NCBI RefSeq assembly: GCF_024349685.1
Contig: NZ_AP025944.1
Coordinates: forward strand, 316,001 to 380,000
Length of the DNA: 64,000 bases
Origin: Pseudomonas sp. LRP2-20
Lineage (GTDB): Bacteria > Pseudomonadota > Gammaproteobacteria > Pseudomonadales > Pseudomonadaceae
Reading direction: 5' to 3'
The notes under the pieces were generated by a model. It made no database searches, had not been told where the DNA came from, and saw only the letters and a program-made list of their open reading frames with translations. A program made the position numbers and the translations under genes. Of this stretch, positions 35,128-43,509 are shown piece by piece (the first letter of the stretch is position 1; each line of letters opens with the position of its first letter).

Positions 35128-36267
35128 TCAGATGGCGATGCGGTTCATGTAGTTCGCGAAACCCTGCATGTAGCGAGGCGTGGGGATCAGGAAGGCATCG
35201 TGCCCATAAGGTGAGTCGATCTCCAGATAACAGACGTTCTTGCGTGCCGCCATCAAGGCATCGACGATCTCTCGCGAGCGGGCCGGCGAGAAGCGCCAGT
35301 CGGTGGTGAACGACATGATGCAGTAATCCGCCTTGACGTTGGCCAGGGTGGCCGCCAGGTCGCCACCATTGGCTGCGGCCGGGTCGAAATAGTCCAGGGC
35401 CTTGGTCATCAGCAGGTAGGTATTGGCGTCGAAGCGGCCGGAAAACTCCTCGCCCTGGTAGCGCAGGTAGCTCTCGACCTGGAATTCGACGCTGTGGAAG
35501 TCGTAGTTGAGCTTGTCGCTTTTCAGCTCGCGGCCGAATTTTTCACCCATCGAGTCGTCGGACAGGTAAGTGATGTGGCCGACCATACGCGCCAGCATCA
35601 GGCCGCGCTTGGGAATCACGCCTTGGTCCTGGAACGAGCCACCGTGGAATTCGGGGTCGGTGAGGATGGCCTGGCGTGCCACTTCGTTGAAGGCGATGTT
35701 CTGTGCCGACAGCTTGGGCGCCGAAGCGATGTCCACGCAGTGACGCACGCGATCGGGGTAAGTAATGGTCCATTGCAGGGCTTGCATGCCCCCCAGGCTG
35801 CCACCGACGATGGCCGCCCACTGCGCAATGCCCAGGCGGTCGGCCAGGCGTGCCTGGCTGTGCACCCAGTCTTCCACGGTCAGTACCGGGAACTCGGCAC
35901 CATAAGGCTTGCCGGTGGACGGGTTGATGCTGCTTGGGCCGGTGCTGCCATTGCAGCCGCCGAGGTTGTTCAGGCTGACCACGAAGAAGCGGTTGGTATC
36001 GATCGGCTTGCCGGGGCCGATGCAGCTGTCCCACCAGCCCGGCTTGCGGTCGGTGGTGGCATGGTAGCCAGCAGCATGGTGATGGCCGGACAGGGCATGG
36101 CAGATCAGCACGGCATTGCTCGCGCTGGCATTCAGGGTGCCATAGGTCTCAAAGACCAGCTCGTAGCTGTTCAGCGAACGGCCACAGGCCAGGGCCAGCG
36201 GTTCATCGAACCTGGCAATTTGCGGTGTAACCAGACCGACGGAATCTTCGGGAAGGACAGTGGACAT
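35128..36267 (-). CDS. metX: homoserine O-acyltransferase MetX (probably succinyl type)
   Basis: The 379-residue alpha/beta hydrolase-fold enzyme acylates homoserine as the first step of methionine synthesis. The nucleophile elbow is [32 protein letters not shown] is the early signature, and [13 protein letters not shown] carries the catalytic histidine. In Pseudomonas this type uses succinyl-CoA with MetW; acetyl specificity cannot be excluded from sequence. It is the first gene of metX-metW-DUF4426-rdgB-hemW-DUF3392, a unit with short gaps or overlaps throughout. Confidence 0.94.
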   Translation of the reverse strand: MSTVLPEDSVGLVTPQIARFDEPLALACGRSLNSYELVFETYGTLNASASNAVLICHALSGHHHAAGYHATTDRKPGWWDSCIGPGKPIDTNRFFVVSLNNLGGCNGSTGPSSINPSTGKPYGAEFPVLTVEDWVHSQARLADRLGIAQWAAIVGGSLGGMQALQWTITYPDRVRHCVDIASAPKLSAQNIAFNEVARQAILTDPEFHGGSFQDQGVIPKRGLMLARMVGHITYLSDDSMGEKFGRELKSDKLNYDFHSVEFQVESYLRYQGEEFSGRFDANTYLLMTKALDYFDPAAANGGDLAATLANVKADYCIMSFTTDWRFSPARSREIVDALMAARKNVCYLEIDSPYGHDAFLIPTPRYMQGFANYMNRIAI

Positions 36268-36312
36268 CGACCCTGCTCACGCTTGACGGAGGCGTAAGTC
36301 TAAAGAGCACTA

Positions 36313-36346
36313 CCCCCAGCGGCAAGCAAAGGCTTGCCGCTGGGGG
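36313..36346. terminator. 15-bp stem hairpin between metX and yggT
   Basis: CCCCCAGCGGCAAGC pairs exactly with GCTTGCCGCTGGGGG around a four-base loop. It sits just downstream of the yggT stop on the minus strand. There is no T-run, so it is a termination or stability hairpin between yggT and metX. Confidence 0.7.
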
Positions 36347-36366
36347 CAACCTGCAGGGTTGGCGGC

Positions 36367-36957
36367 TCAGATCATCCGCCACAGTTCCTGTGGCATGCCC
36401 GCGTAGGCCGCCAGCGGTGGCATGACGAACGACTGGATCACCTGAATCGCCAGGAAGGCGAAAATCGGCGAGATGTCCATGCCGCCCAGGTTCGGCACGA
36501 TGCGGCGGAACGGTGCCAGCACCGGTTCGCTGATCTGCCAGGCCAGCTCGGCAGCCGGGTTGTGGCTGTTTGGTGCGACCCAGGAAACGATCACCATGAC
36601 GATCATCGCCACCCAGAAGATTTTCAGGAACAGCGAGGTGATGCCGATGATCGCCCACATCAGCAGGTGCAGGATGTCGCCGAAGGTGCCGTAGGTGATC
36701 ATCAGCACGAAGCCCATCAGCAGCGCCTGGATGACGATCGCCAGCAGCAGCGACGAAGTGTCCAGGCCACCGATGCTGGGGATTACCCGGCGGATCGGCT
36801 TGAGCAGCGGCTGGGTCGCGCGCACGGCGAACTGGCTCAGCGGGTTGTAGAAGTTGGCCTTGACCAGCTGCAGCACGAAGCGCAGCAGGACGATCACCAG
36901 ATACAGGCTGACCAGGGTTTGCACCACGAAGATCGCGGCGCCGGACAGTGCATTCAT
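36367..36957 (-). CDS. YggT family membrane protein
   Basis: The 196-residue protein contains two copies of the YggT unit, each with a membrane stretch followed by LLKPIRRVIPSIGGLDTSS in the first copy or LAPFRRIVPNLGGMDISP in the second. YggT is a small integral membrane protein often next to proC and linked to osmotic or division roles in some bacteria. ATG 36957 fits the start MNALSGAAIFVVQ; the frame opens further upstream in proC shadow sequence. It lies 10 bp after proC. Confidence 0.93.
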   Translation of the reverse strand: MNALSGAAIFVVQTLVSLYLVIVLLRFVLQLVKANFYNPLSQFAVRATQPLLKPIRRVIPSIGGLDTSSLLLAIVIQALLMGFVLMITYGTFGDILHLLMWAIIGITSLFLKIFWVAMIVMVIVSWVAPNSHNPAAELAWQISEPVLAPFRRIVPNLGGMDISPIFAFLAIQVIQSFVMPPLAAYAGMPQELWRMI

Positions 36958-36967
36958 CAACAGCTCC

Positions 36968-37786
36968 TTATTTGCCCAGTTGTTCGGCCAGCTCGGCGGA
37001 ACGCTTCGACGCCGCTTCCAGCGCCTGCTCGACGATGGCTTCGAAGCCGTTGCCCTGGAACGACTTGATTGCCGCTTCGGTGGTGCCGGCTGGCGAGGTG
37101 ACGCGGCGGCGCAGTTCTGCGGCATCGACATCGCTGGCCACGGCCATGTGCGCGGCGCCCAGAGCGGTTTGCAGAGTCAGTTGCGAGGCGGTTTCGCGTG
37201 GCAGGCCAAGCTTGACGCCAGCAGCGGTCATCGCTTCGATCAGCAGGAAGAAGTAGGCAGGGCCACTGCCGGAAACCGCGGTGACGGCGTCCAGTTGCTG
37301 CTCCTGTTCCAGCCACAGGGCGGTGCCGACGGCCGACAGCAGTTGTTCGGCCTGCTGGCGTTGCTCGGCGGACACTTCAGCGGTCGCGTACAGGCCGCTG
37401 ACACCCTGGCGCAGCAGCGCTGGCGTGTTGGGCATGCAGCGCACTACCGGGCGGGCACCGAGCCAGGCCTGCAGGCTCGCGCAGGTAATGCCGGCGGCGA
37501 TCGAAACGATCAGCTGGCCGGCTTCCAGGTTCGGCTTCAGCGCCTCGCACACGGCCTTCATGACCTGCGGTTTCACTGCCAGCACGACCACGTCGGCACC
37601 TGCAATGGCCTGGGCGTTGTCTTCGAACGCCTCGATGCCGTGCTCGGCCTGAACGCGGGTGCGGGTCTCGGCGCCGGGGTCGCTGGCACGGATCTGCGCC
37701 GCGTCCAGGCCTTGGGCACGCAGGCCGCCGATCAGGCTGGCGGCCATGTTGCCGGCGCCGATAAAGGCAATACGTGTCTTGCTCAT
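36968..37786 (-). CDS. proC: pyrroline-5-carboxylate reductase
   Basis: The 272-residue enzyme makes proline from pyrroline-5-carboxylate using NAD(P)H. It has TRIAFIGAGNMAASLIGGL as the nucleotide-binding start, VVLAVKPQVM, VRCMPNTPALLRQGVSG and SGSGPAYFFLLIEAMTAAGV near the active site. It lies between yggS and yggT on the same strand, the standard yggS-proC-yggT order. Confidence 0.96.
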   Translation of the reverse strand: MSKTRIAFIGAGNMAASLIGGLRAQGLDAAQIRASDPGAETRTRVQAEHGIEAFEDNAQAIAGADVVVLAVKPQVMKAVCEALKPNLEAGQLIVSIAAGITCASLQAWLGARPVVRCMPNTPALLRQGVSGLYATAEVSAEQRQQAEQLLSAVGTALWLEQEQQLDAVTAVSGSGPAYFFLLIEAMTAAGVKLGLPRETASQLTLQTALGAAHMAVASDVDAAELRRRVTSPAGTTEAAIKSFQGNGFEAIVEQALEAASKRSAELAEQLGK

Positions 37787-37824
37787 GTCAGGTCCTTGAG
37801 GGAAAGAGTGAGTAAAGCATGGAA

Positions 37825-38511
37825 TCAGGTGGGCCCGTAATTGCGCGCGCCGAACAGGGCGGTACCGATACGTACCCAGGTCGCTCCCTGGGCGATGGCG
37901 GCCTCCAGGTCGTGGCTCATGCCCATGGACAGGGTGTCCAGGCCGAGCTGCAGGCTCTCCTGAAGCTGGCGCAGGCTGGCGAAGGCGGCCTCTTGAGTGG
38001 CGCGGTCATCGGTCGGCTCGGGGATCGCCATCAGCCCGCGCAGGCGCAGGTTGGGCAGTGCTGCCACGGCCTTGGCCAGCGCTGGCAGGTCGGCCGGGGC
38101 GCAACCGGACTTGCTGTCTTCGCCGCTGACGTTCACCTGCAGGCAGATGTTCAGCGGCGGCAGGCCCGCAGGGCGCTGTTCGGACAGACGTTGGGCGATC
38201 TTCAGGCGGTCCACGGAGTGTACCCAGTCGAAATGTTCGGCAATGGCTTTGGTCTTGTTCGACTGAATGGGGCCGATGAAGTGCCAGATCAAGGGCAGGT
38301 CGCGCAGTTCTTCTTGCTTGGCCAAGGCTTCCTGCAGGTAGTTTTCCCCGACATCACACACGCCGGCGGCGTGGATTTCGCGAATGGCGGCGGCCGGTTT
38401 GGTCTTGCTCACCGCCAGCAGCTGGACACTGGCCGGGTCGCGCCCGGCAGCCTGGGCAGCGTTGTGGATACGGGCGGCGAGGGCGGAAAGGTTGTCTGCT
38501 ATGGTGGACAT
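37825..38511 (-). CDS. yggS: PLP homeostasis protein, YggS family
   Basis: The 228-residue protein binds pyridoxal phosphate through the lysine in LLAVSKTKPAAAI and has GENYLQEALAKQEEL, WHFIGPIQSNKTKA, VNVSGEDSKSGC and LSMGMSHDLEAAI. It buffers PLP and has no known catalysis. It is the first gene of yggS-proC-yggT and diverges from the pilT-type gene. Confidence 0.95.
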   Translation of the reverse strand: MSTIADNLSALAARIHNAAQAAGRDPASVQLLAVSKTKPAAAIREIHAAGVCDVGENYLQEALAKQEELRDLPLIWHFIGPIQSNKTKAIAEHFDWVHSVDRLKIAQRLSEQRPAGLPPLNICLQVNVSGEDSKSGCAPADLPALAKAVAALPNLRLRGLMAIPEPTDDRATQEAAFASLRQLQESLQLGLDTLSMGMSHDLEAAIAQGATWVRIGTALFGARNYGPT

Positions 38512-38577
38512 GGATCAATGCCGTCGGCTCTGGAGATCTTCGGCATTCTACCTGCTTGATGGCTATTGGGGAGTCTC

Positions 38578-39576
38578 ATGGACGTGACCGACCTGTTGGC
38601 CCGGGCCGTGGATGCAGGGGCAAGCGACCTGCATCTGGCCGTGGGCGAAATACCCATGCTGCGTGTGGATGGCGAACTGCGGCGCATGCAACTGCCGGGC
38701 GTGACGGCAGCCGCCTTGCGCGATGCACTGACGCCGTTGCTCGACGAGGGCCAGTGCCGGCAATGGCTGCAGGGCGATGAGCTGGACCTGGCAGTTGAAT
38801 GGGTATCGCTGGGGCGTTTTCGTCTCAATCTATTTCGGCAGTTGAACGGCCTGGCGGCCACGTTCCGTCTGATTGCGAAACGCATTGCCAGTGTCGATGA
38901 ACTCGATCTTGAAGAAGTGTATCAATCCGTTGCGCGGCACTCGGATGGCCTGGTGCTGGTGGGTGGCCCGACCGGCAGCGGCAAGTCGAGTACCCTGGCG
39001 GCACTGATCGACCGGCTCAATCGTGAGCGGGCGCTGCATATCATTACCCTCGAAGACCCTGTTGAAGTTATCCACAGCAGCCACAGCAGCCTGGTCAACC
39101 AGCGTGAGATTGGCCGGCATTGTCGCGACATTGCCCAAGGGCTGCGCAGCGCCCTGCGCCAGGACCCGGATGTGATCATGATTGGCGAACTGCGCGACCT
39201 GGAAAGCATCCGCCTGGCGTTGCGCGCAGCCGAAACCGGGCATCTGGTGCTGGCCACGGTGCATACGCGGTCGGCGGCCGCCAGCATTGATCGGCTGGTC
39301 GAGGTGTTTGCGGCGGAGGAAAAGCCGCTGGTGCGGGCGATGCTGGCGGAGTCGCTGAGGTTGGTGGTGGCACAGGTGCTGGTCAAACGCCTGGGCGGCG
39401 GCCGGGTGGCGGCGCGCGAGGTGCTGGTGGCGACGCCTGCGGTGCGCAACCTGGTGCGCGAGGGGCGGATGGCGCAGTTGTGTTCGGTGATGCAGGCGGG
39501 AGCGGCGGACGGGATGCGGACGATGGAAGGGGCGATACGAAGGCTGAGGGAGAAAGGCTTGATCAGTACTATGTAG
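38578..39576 (+). CDS. pilT: type IV pilus retraction-type ATPase (PilT family)
   Basis: The 332-residue protein belongs to the PilT/secretion ATPases. The N-terminal domain (MDVTDLLARAVDAGASDLHL) is followed by Walker A GPTGSGKSS (130-138), Asp box LEDPVEVIHS, Walker B IMIGELRD (201-208) and His box TGHLVLATVHT. The ATPase would pull back a pilus. ATG 38578 has GGGGAG ahead; the ORF opens 12 bases earlier. The gene stands apart from the pilMNOPQ operon but beside yggS, as in other pseudomonads. Confidence 0.9.
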   Translation: MDVTDLLARAVDAGASDLHLAVGEIPMLRVDGELRRMQLPGVTAAALRDALTPLLDEGQCRQWLQGDELDLAVEWVSLGRFRLNLFRQLNGLAATFRLIAKRIASVDELDLEEVYQSVARHSDGLVLVGGPTGSGKSSTLAALIDRLNRERALHIITLEDPVEVIHSSHSSLVNQREIGRHCRDIAQGLRSALRQDPDVIMIGELRDLESIRLALRAAETGHLVLATVHTRSAAASIDRLVEVFAAEEKPLVRAMLAESLRLVVAQVLVKRLGGGRVAAREVLVATPAVRNLVREGRMAQLCSVMQAGAADGMRTMEGAIRRLREKGLISTM

Positions 39577-39585
39577 TGCCTGATC

Positions 39586-39674
39586 GGGCCTCTTCGCGGG
39601 CAAGCCCGCTCCCACAAAATGGCACAAGCCTCGAGGGCGGTGCGGTAACTGTGGGAGCGGGCTTGCCCGCGAAG
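39586..39674. repeat. REP pair downstream of pilT
   Basis: Inverted REP units at 39586-39616 and 39650-39674 carry the CAAGC/GCTTG core of the pair at 941-1051. They lie between the convergent pilT and NlpC/P60 genes. Confidence 0.9.
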
Positions 39675-39688
39675 AACCCTATGCCGAT

Positions 39689-40318
39689 CTAGCGCTTGGC
39701 CAGGCTCAGCTGTTGCTGCTCTTTCGGCAGCACTCGCTTGGCAACCACATAGTGCTGCTGCCAGTACGGCTTGCTCAGGCTGTCGATGCTTACCCGCTTG
39801 CCGGTACGTGGCGCATGGATGAAGCGGTCGTTACCCAGGTAGATGGCAACGTGGTTGACCCGACGGCTCTTGATGTTGAAGAAGATCAGGTCGCCTGGCT
39901 TGAGGTCGCTCTTGGCCACCTTCACGCCGTGGCCCTGGGCCATGGCGTTGGAGGTACGCGGCAGGTCGACGTCTGCCACGTCGTTGAAGGCGTACTTGAC
40001 CAGCCCACTGCAGTCGAACCCTTTTTTCGGGTTGCTGCCGCCCCAAACATAAGGGGTACCGAGCACGTTGACCGCGCGGCTGAGCACATCGCTGCTCTGC
40101 TTCGGCGACATCGCCGCAACGGCAGGCAGGTTGTGGCCCTTGCTCGAATAGCTCGAGCGTGCGTGCAGCGTGGTCTGCTTGACGGGCGCGTGTTTCACCG
40201 AGGCATTGCTGGTATAGCCGGTGAAACCATTGGGAAGACGTTGCTCACGATTGGTGGCGTGGGCGGCCAGGGGCAATAATAGGCAGAGGGTCAGCCATGT
40301 CTTGAATAAAGGCGGCAT
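39689..40318 (-). CDS. NlpC/P60 family peptidoglycan hydrolase
   Basis: The 209-residue protein has a signal peptide (MPPLFKTWLTLCLLLPLAAH) and a C-terminal NlpC/P60 domain: GTPYVWGGSNPKKGFDCSGL holds the catalytic cysteine, HVAIYLGNDRFIHAPRTGK the histidine, with a further polar residue after it. This makes it a predicted DL-endopeptidase acting on cell-wall peptides. The linker is short and basic. It converges with pilT. Confidence 0.9.
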   Translation of the reverse strand: MPPLFKTWLTLCLLLPLAAHATNREQRLPNGFTGYTSNASVKHAPVKQTTLHARSSYSSKGHNLPAVAAMSPKQSSDVLSRAVNVLGTPYVWGGSNPKKGFDCSGLVKYAFNDVADVDLPRTSNAMAQGHGVKVAKSDLKPGDLIFFNIKSRRVNHVAIYLGNDRFIHAPRTGKRVSIDSLSKPYWQQHYVVAKRVLPKEQQQLSLAKR

Positions 40319-40484
40319 AGATGAAGCTCTTATGAATGTTTATGTGTTTGGCGCGCAACTTTATAACAGCTTTTTGCTCCGTTTCAGGGCCGTTGGTCGA
40401 TTGTCATGGTGCCGTACGTCGGCCTGCGGCGGAAAAGTCACATTTTTATTTAGAAAATTTTCGGATAACCCAAGAGGGCTATGA

Positions 40485-40904
40485 ATGAACAGTTATCAAC
40501 AGGGGGCGCCGTATCACGACACCCACAGCAAGGTCATCGGCTACCTGCTGTGGATCTTCGGCTTCACCGGCTCGCATCGGTTCTACTACGGCAAGCCGAT
40601 CACCGGCACGATCTGGTTCTTCACCTTGGGCCTGCTCGGCATTGGCTGGCTGATCGACCTGTTCCTGATCCCGTCGATGGACCGCGAGGCGGACATGCGC
40701 TTCCAGTCCGGCCGTATCGACTACAACATTGCCTGGATCCTGCTGACCTTCCTGGGCATTTTTGGTGTGCACCGCCTGTACCAGGGCAAGTGGATCTCGG
40801 CGATCATCTACTTCTTCACCGGCGGCTTGTTCCTGGTGGGTGTGCTGTATGACTTCTGGACCTTGAACAGCCAGGTTTCCGAAGCCAACAGCCGCAGCCG
40901 ATAG
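40485..40904 (+). CDS. TM2-domain membrane protein
   Basis: The 139-residue protein carries two TM2-like units: IGYLLWIFGFTGSHRFYYGK then GTIWFFTLGLLGIGWLID, and AWILLTFLGIFGVHRLYQGK then IIYFFTGGLFLVGVLYD. Each has the GxHRFY/HRLY motif. TM2 proteins have no established role in bacteria. ATG 40485 is chosen by homology (MNSYQQGAPYHD); an ATG four bases upstream at 40481 reads another frame. It ends at a terminator. Confidence 0.87.
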   Translation: MNSYQQGAPYHDTHSKVIGYLLWIFGFTGSHRFYYGKPITGTIWFFTLGLLGIGWLIDLFLIPSMDREADMRFQSGRIDYNIAWILLTFLGIFGVHRLYQGKWISAIIYFFTGGLFLVGVLYDFWTLNSQVSEANSRSR

Positions 40905-40919
40905 GGCGACAGGCGCCCA

Positions 40920-40960
40920 CAAAAAAAGGCCTTGTCGCGCTGTGCGGCAAGGCCTTTCTC
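40920..40960. terminator. bidirectional terminator between TM2 and SPOR genes
   Basis: AAAGGCCTTGTCGCGC-TG-GCGGCAAGGCCTTT forms a hairpin with flanking A and T runs between the convergent TM2 gene and the SPOR gene. Confidence 0.85.
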
Positions 40961-40961
40961 G

Positions 40962-41663
40962 TTACTGGCGGGTCTGTCGCTGCTGCAGCAGCAGGTTGCT
41001 GAACCCGGCCCCCGCCAGCTGCTTCTGCGCCACGGTCAGCTGCTCGCGGTTGCTGAACGGGCCGACCAGTACGCGGTACCAGGTCTCTTCCTTGACGGTG
41101 CCCGACTCGACCTTGACCACCTGGCCGAGCAGGATGATCTGCGCGCGGACCTTGTCGGCATCAGCCTGCTTGCGGAACGAACCGGCCTGCAGGAAGTACT
41201 GCGTGGTCGCCGCCGGCTTGATCACCGGTGGCGCTGGTGGCGGTGTCTGCCCCAGCAGCGCGGCCTGGGCGCGCGCGGTATCGATCTTCGCGGCTTCTGC
41301 CGGGGTGACCGGGGTCACTGGCTGTGCGGGTACTGGCGGCGTCTTCTCCGGCACGGCCTCAGGCGGCACGATCACCTCGGACTCTGGCAGCAGCGTGTAG
41401 AAGTCGTACTTCGGCTTCACCGGCGGCTGTGGCGTTGCCGGTGTGGCCGACTTGCTGGCCTCGGCCACTTTCTCCGGCTTCTGCTGTTCGGGCTTGGTGC
41501 GCTTGATGTCACCGCCACCGGGTTCGAGCTTCATCAGGAAGACGATGAATGCACCGACCGTCAGGCCGACCGCCAGCCATACCCAGCCTGGGATCGGCTG
41601 CTTGGCTGGGGCCGTCTGACGGCTGGCGCCGCGTTTGGGGGCTGGTTTTTTCTTGGCAGCCAA
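40962..41663 (-). CDS. SPOR-domain protein, FtsN-like
   Basis: The 233-residue protein is a single-pass membrane protein: basic cytosolic N-terminus (MAAKKKPAPKRGASRQ), one helix (GWVWLAVGLTVGAFIVFLM), a proline-rich linker and a C-terminal SPOR domain (QYFLQAGSFRKQADADKVRA). SPOR domains bind denuded septal peptidoglycan, so a role in division like FtsN is inferred. It lies 1 bp after argS on the same strand. Confidence 0.88.
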   Translation of the reverse strand: MAAKKKPAPKRGASRQTAPAKQPIPGWVWLAVGLTVGAFIVFLMKLEPGGGDIKRTKPEQQKPEKVAEASKSATPATPQPPVKPKYDFYTLLPESEVIVPPEAVPEKTPPVPAQPVTPVTPAEAAKIDTARAQAALLGQTPPPAPPVIKPAATTQYFLQAGSFRKQADADKVRAQIILLGQVVKVESGTVKEETWYRVLVGPFSNREQLTVAQKQLAGAGFSNLLLQQRQTRQ

Positions 41664-41664
41664 C

Positions 41665-43401
41665 TTACATGCGCTCCAGGGTTTCCAGGCCGAGCAGCTC
41701 CAGACCTTGCTTGAGGGTGCGGCCGGTCAGGGCAGCCAGGCGCAGGCGGCTCTGCTGCTGTTCCGGGGTTTCGGCTGCGAGGATCGGGCAGTTCTCGTAG
41801 AAGCTCGAGAACAGGCCAGCAAGGTCGTACAGGTAGCTGCACAGCACGTGCGGTGTGCCTTTGTCGGCGACGCTGTTGAGGATCTCGCCAAATTGGGCCA
41901 GGCGCGCGGCCAGGTCCTGCTCGTGAGCGGCTTGCAGCACGATGTTGCCTTCGACTTCGTCGAAGCCCTTGCCCAGCTTGCGGAACACGCCAGCCACGCG
42001 GGTATAGGCATACAGCAGGTAAGGCGCAGTGTTGCCTTCGAAGTTGAGCATCAGTTCGAAGTTGAAGCTGTAGTCGCTGGTGCGGTGTTTGGACAGGTCG
42101 GCATATTTCACTGCGCCGATACCCACCACTTCACCGATGTGGCGCAGTTCGTCTTCGGCCAGGCTCGGGTTCTTTTCCTTGACCAGCGCGTAGGCGCGTT
42201 CCTTGGCCTCGGTGAGCAGGTCGATCAGCTTCACGGTGCCGCCGTCGCGGGTCTTGAACGGGCGGCCGTCGGCGCCGTTCATGGTGCCGAAGCCCATGTG
42301 CTCCATTTGCATCGGGTGGCCGACGAAGCCGGCACGACGGGCCACTTCGAACACCTGGTTGAAGTGCAGGGCCTGGCGCTGGTCGACGAAGTACAGGGCG
42401 CGGTCGGCCTTGAGCACGTTGCTGCGGTAGCGCACGGCGGCCAGGTCGGTGGTAGCGTACAGGTAGCCACCGTCAGCCTTCTGCACGATCACCGGCAGTG
42501 GCTCGCCTTCGCTGTTCTTGAATTCTTCGAGGAATACGCACTGCGCGCCCTGGTCCTCGACCAGCAGGCCCTTGGCCTTGAGGTCGGCGACCACGTTGGC
42601 CAGGTCGGCGTTGTAGGCGCTTTCGCCCATCACGTCGGCCATGGTCAGCTTGACGTTGAGCAGCTCGTAGGTCTTCTGGCAGTGCGACAGCGAGATGTCC
42701 TTGAAGCGCGTCCACAGCGCCATGCACTCCGGGTCGCCGGCCTGCAGCTTGACCACCAGGCCGCGGGCGCGGGTGGCGAACTCTTCGGACTCGTCAAAAC
42801 GCTTTTTGGCGGCGCGGTAGAAGTTCTCCAGGTCCGACAGCTCGTCGCTGGTGATCGGGTTTTCTTCCAGGTAGGCCAGCAGCATGCCGAACTGGGTGCC
42901 CCAGTCGCCGACGTGGTTCTGGCGGATCACCTCGTCGCCAAGGAACTCCAGCACACGGGCGACGCTGTCACCGATGATGGTCGAACGCAGGTGGCCTACG
43001 TGCATCTCCTTGGCCAGGTTCGGTGCCGACATGTCGATCACCACCTTCTGCGCAGGGCCCGCCTTGCGCGCACCGAGGTGGGCGTCGGCCAGCGCGGCGT
43101 CCAGGCGGTTGGCCAGGGCGTCGGTGTTCTGGAAGAAGTTCAGGAAGCCTGGGCCGGCGATCTCGACCTTGCTGATGTCGGCGCTGGCCGGCAGCGCATT
43201 GATCAGTTTCTCGGCCAGGTCGCGCGGCTTCATGCCGGCCGGCTTGGCCAGCATCATGGCGATGTTGCTGGCGAAGTCGCCGTGGGTCTTGTCCCGGGCG
43301 TTTTCCACCTGGATCGCCGGCGACAGCCCTTCAGGCAGCACACCGTCGGTGACGAGTTGGGTGAGGGCTTGCTGGAGCAGCTGGCGAATGGTGTCTTTCA
43401 T
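41665..43401 (-). CDS. argS: arginyl-tRNA synthetase
   Basis: The 578-residue class I enzyme charges tRNA-Arg with arginine. The catalytic HIGH-type motif is HVGHL in [20 protein letters not shown], and the C-terminal anticodon domain ends [10 protein letters not shown]. The KMSKS region is degenerate, as usual in ArgS. It is cotranscribed with the SPOR gene and lies about 110 bp from priA. Confidence 0.97.
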   Translation of the reverse strand: MKDTIRQLLQQALTQLVTDGVLPEGLSPAIQVENARDKTHGDFASNIAMMLAKPAGMKPRDLAEKLINALPASADISKVEIAGPGFLNFFQNTDALANRLDAALADAHLGARKAGPAQKVVIDMSAPNLAKEMHVGHLRSTIIGDSVARVLEFLGDEVIRQNHVGDWGTQFGMLLAYLEENPITSDELSDLENFYRAAKKRFDESEEFATRARGLVVKLQAGDPECMALWTRFKDISLSHCQKTYELLNVKLTMADVMGESAYNADLANVVADLKAKGLLVEDQGAQCVFLEEFKNSEGEPLPVIVQKADGGYLYATTDLAAVRYRSNVLKADRALYFVDQRQALHFNQVFEVARRAGFVGHPMQMEHMGFGTMNGADGRPFKTRDGGTVKLIDLLTEAKERAYALVKEKNPSLAEDELRHIGEVVGIGAVKYADLSKHRTSDYSFNFELMLNFEGNTAPYLLYAYTRVAGVFRKLGKGFDEVEGNIVLQAAHEQDLAARLAQFGEILNSVADKGTPHVLCSYLYDLAGLFSSFYENCPILAAETPEQQQSRLRLAALTGRTLKQGLELLGLETLERM

Positions 43402-43509
43402 GGGGATCTCTTTTCGACCGCAAGCGCGGTGGAGCGCCTGGATGCGCAGGTGGAAAAACTGGGCATTATCCGTTGCCGGGGGCGGGTTGCCAACCTTTGG
43501 GGCAGAAGC

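Noticed and set aside
36313..36346. Perfect hairpin before metX considered as a SAM riboswitch
   Set aside because: It is a simple 15-bp stem with a four-base loop next to the yggT stop codon and lacks any riboswitch core; it fits a transcription end.
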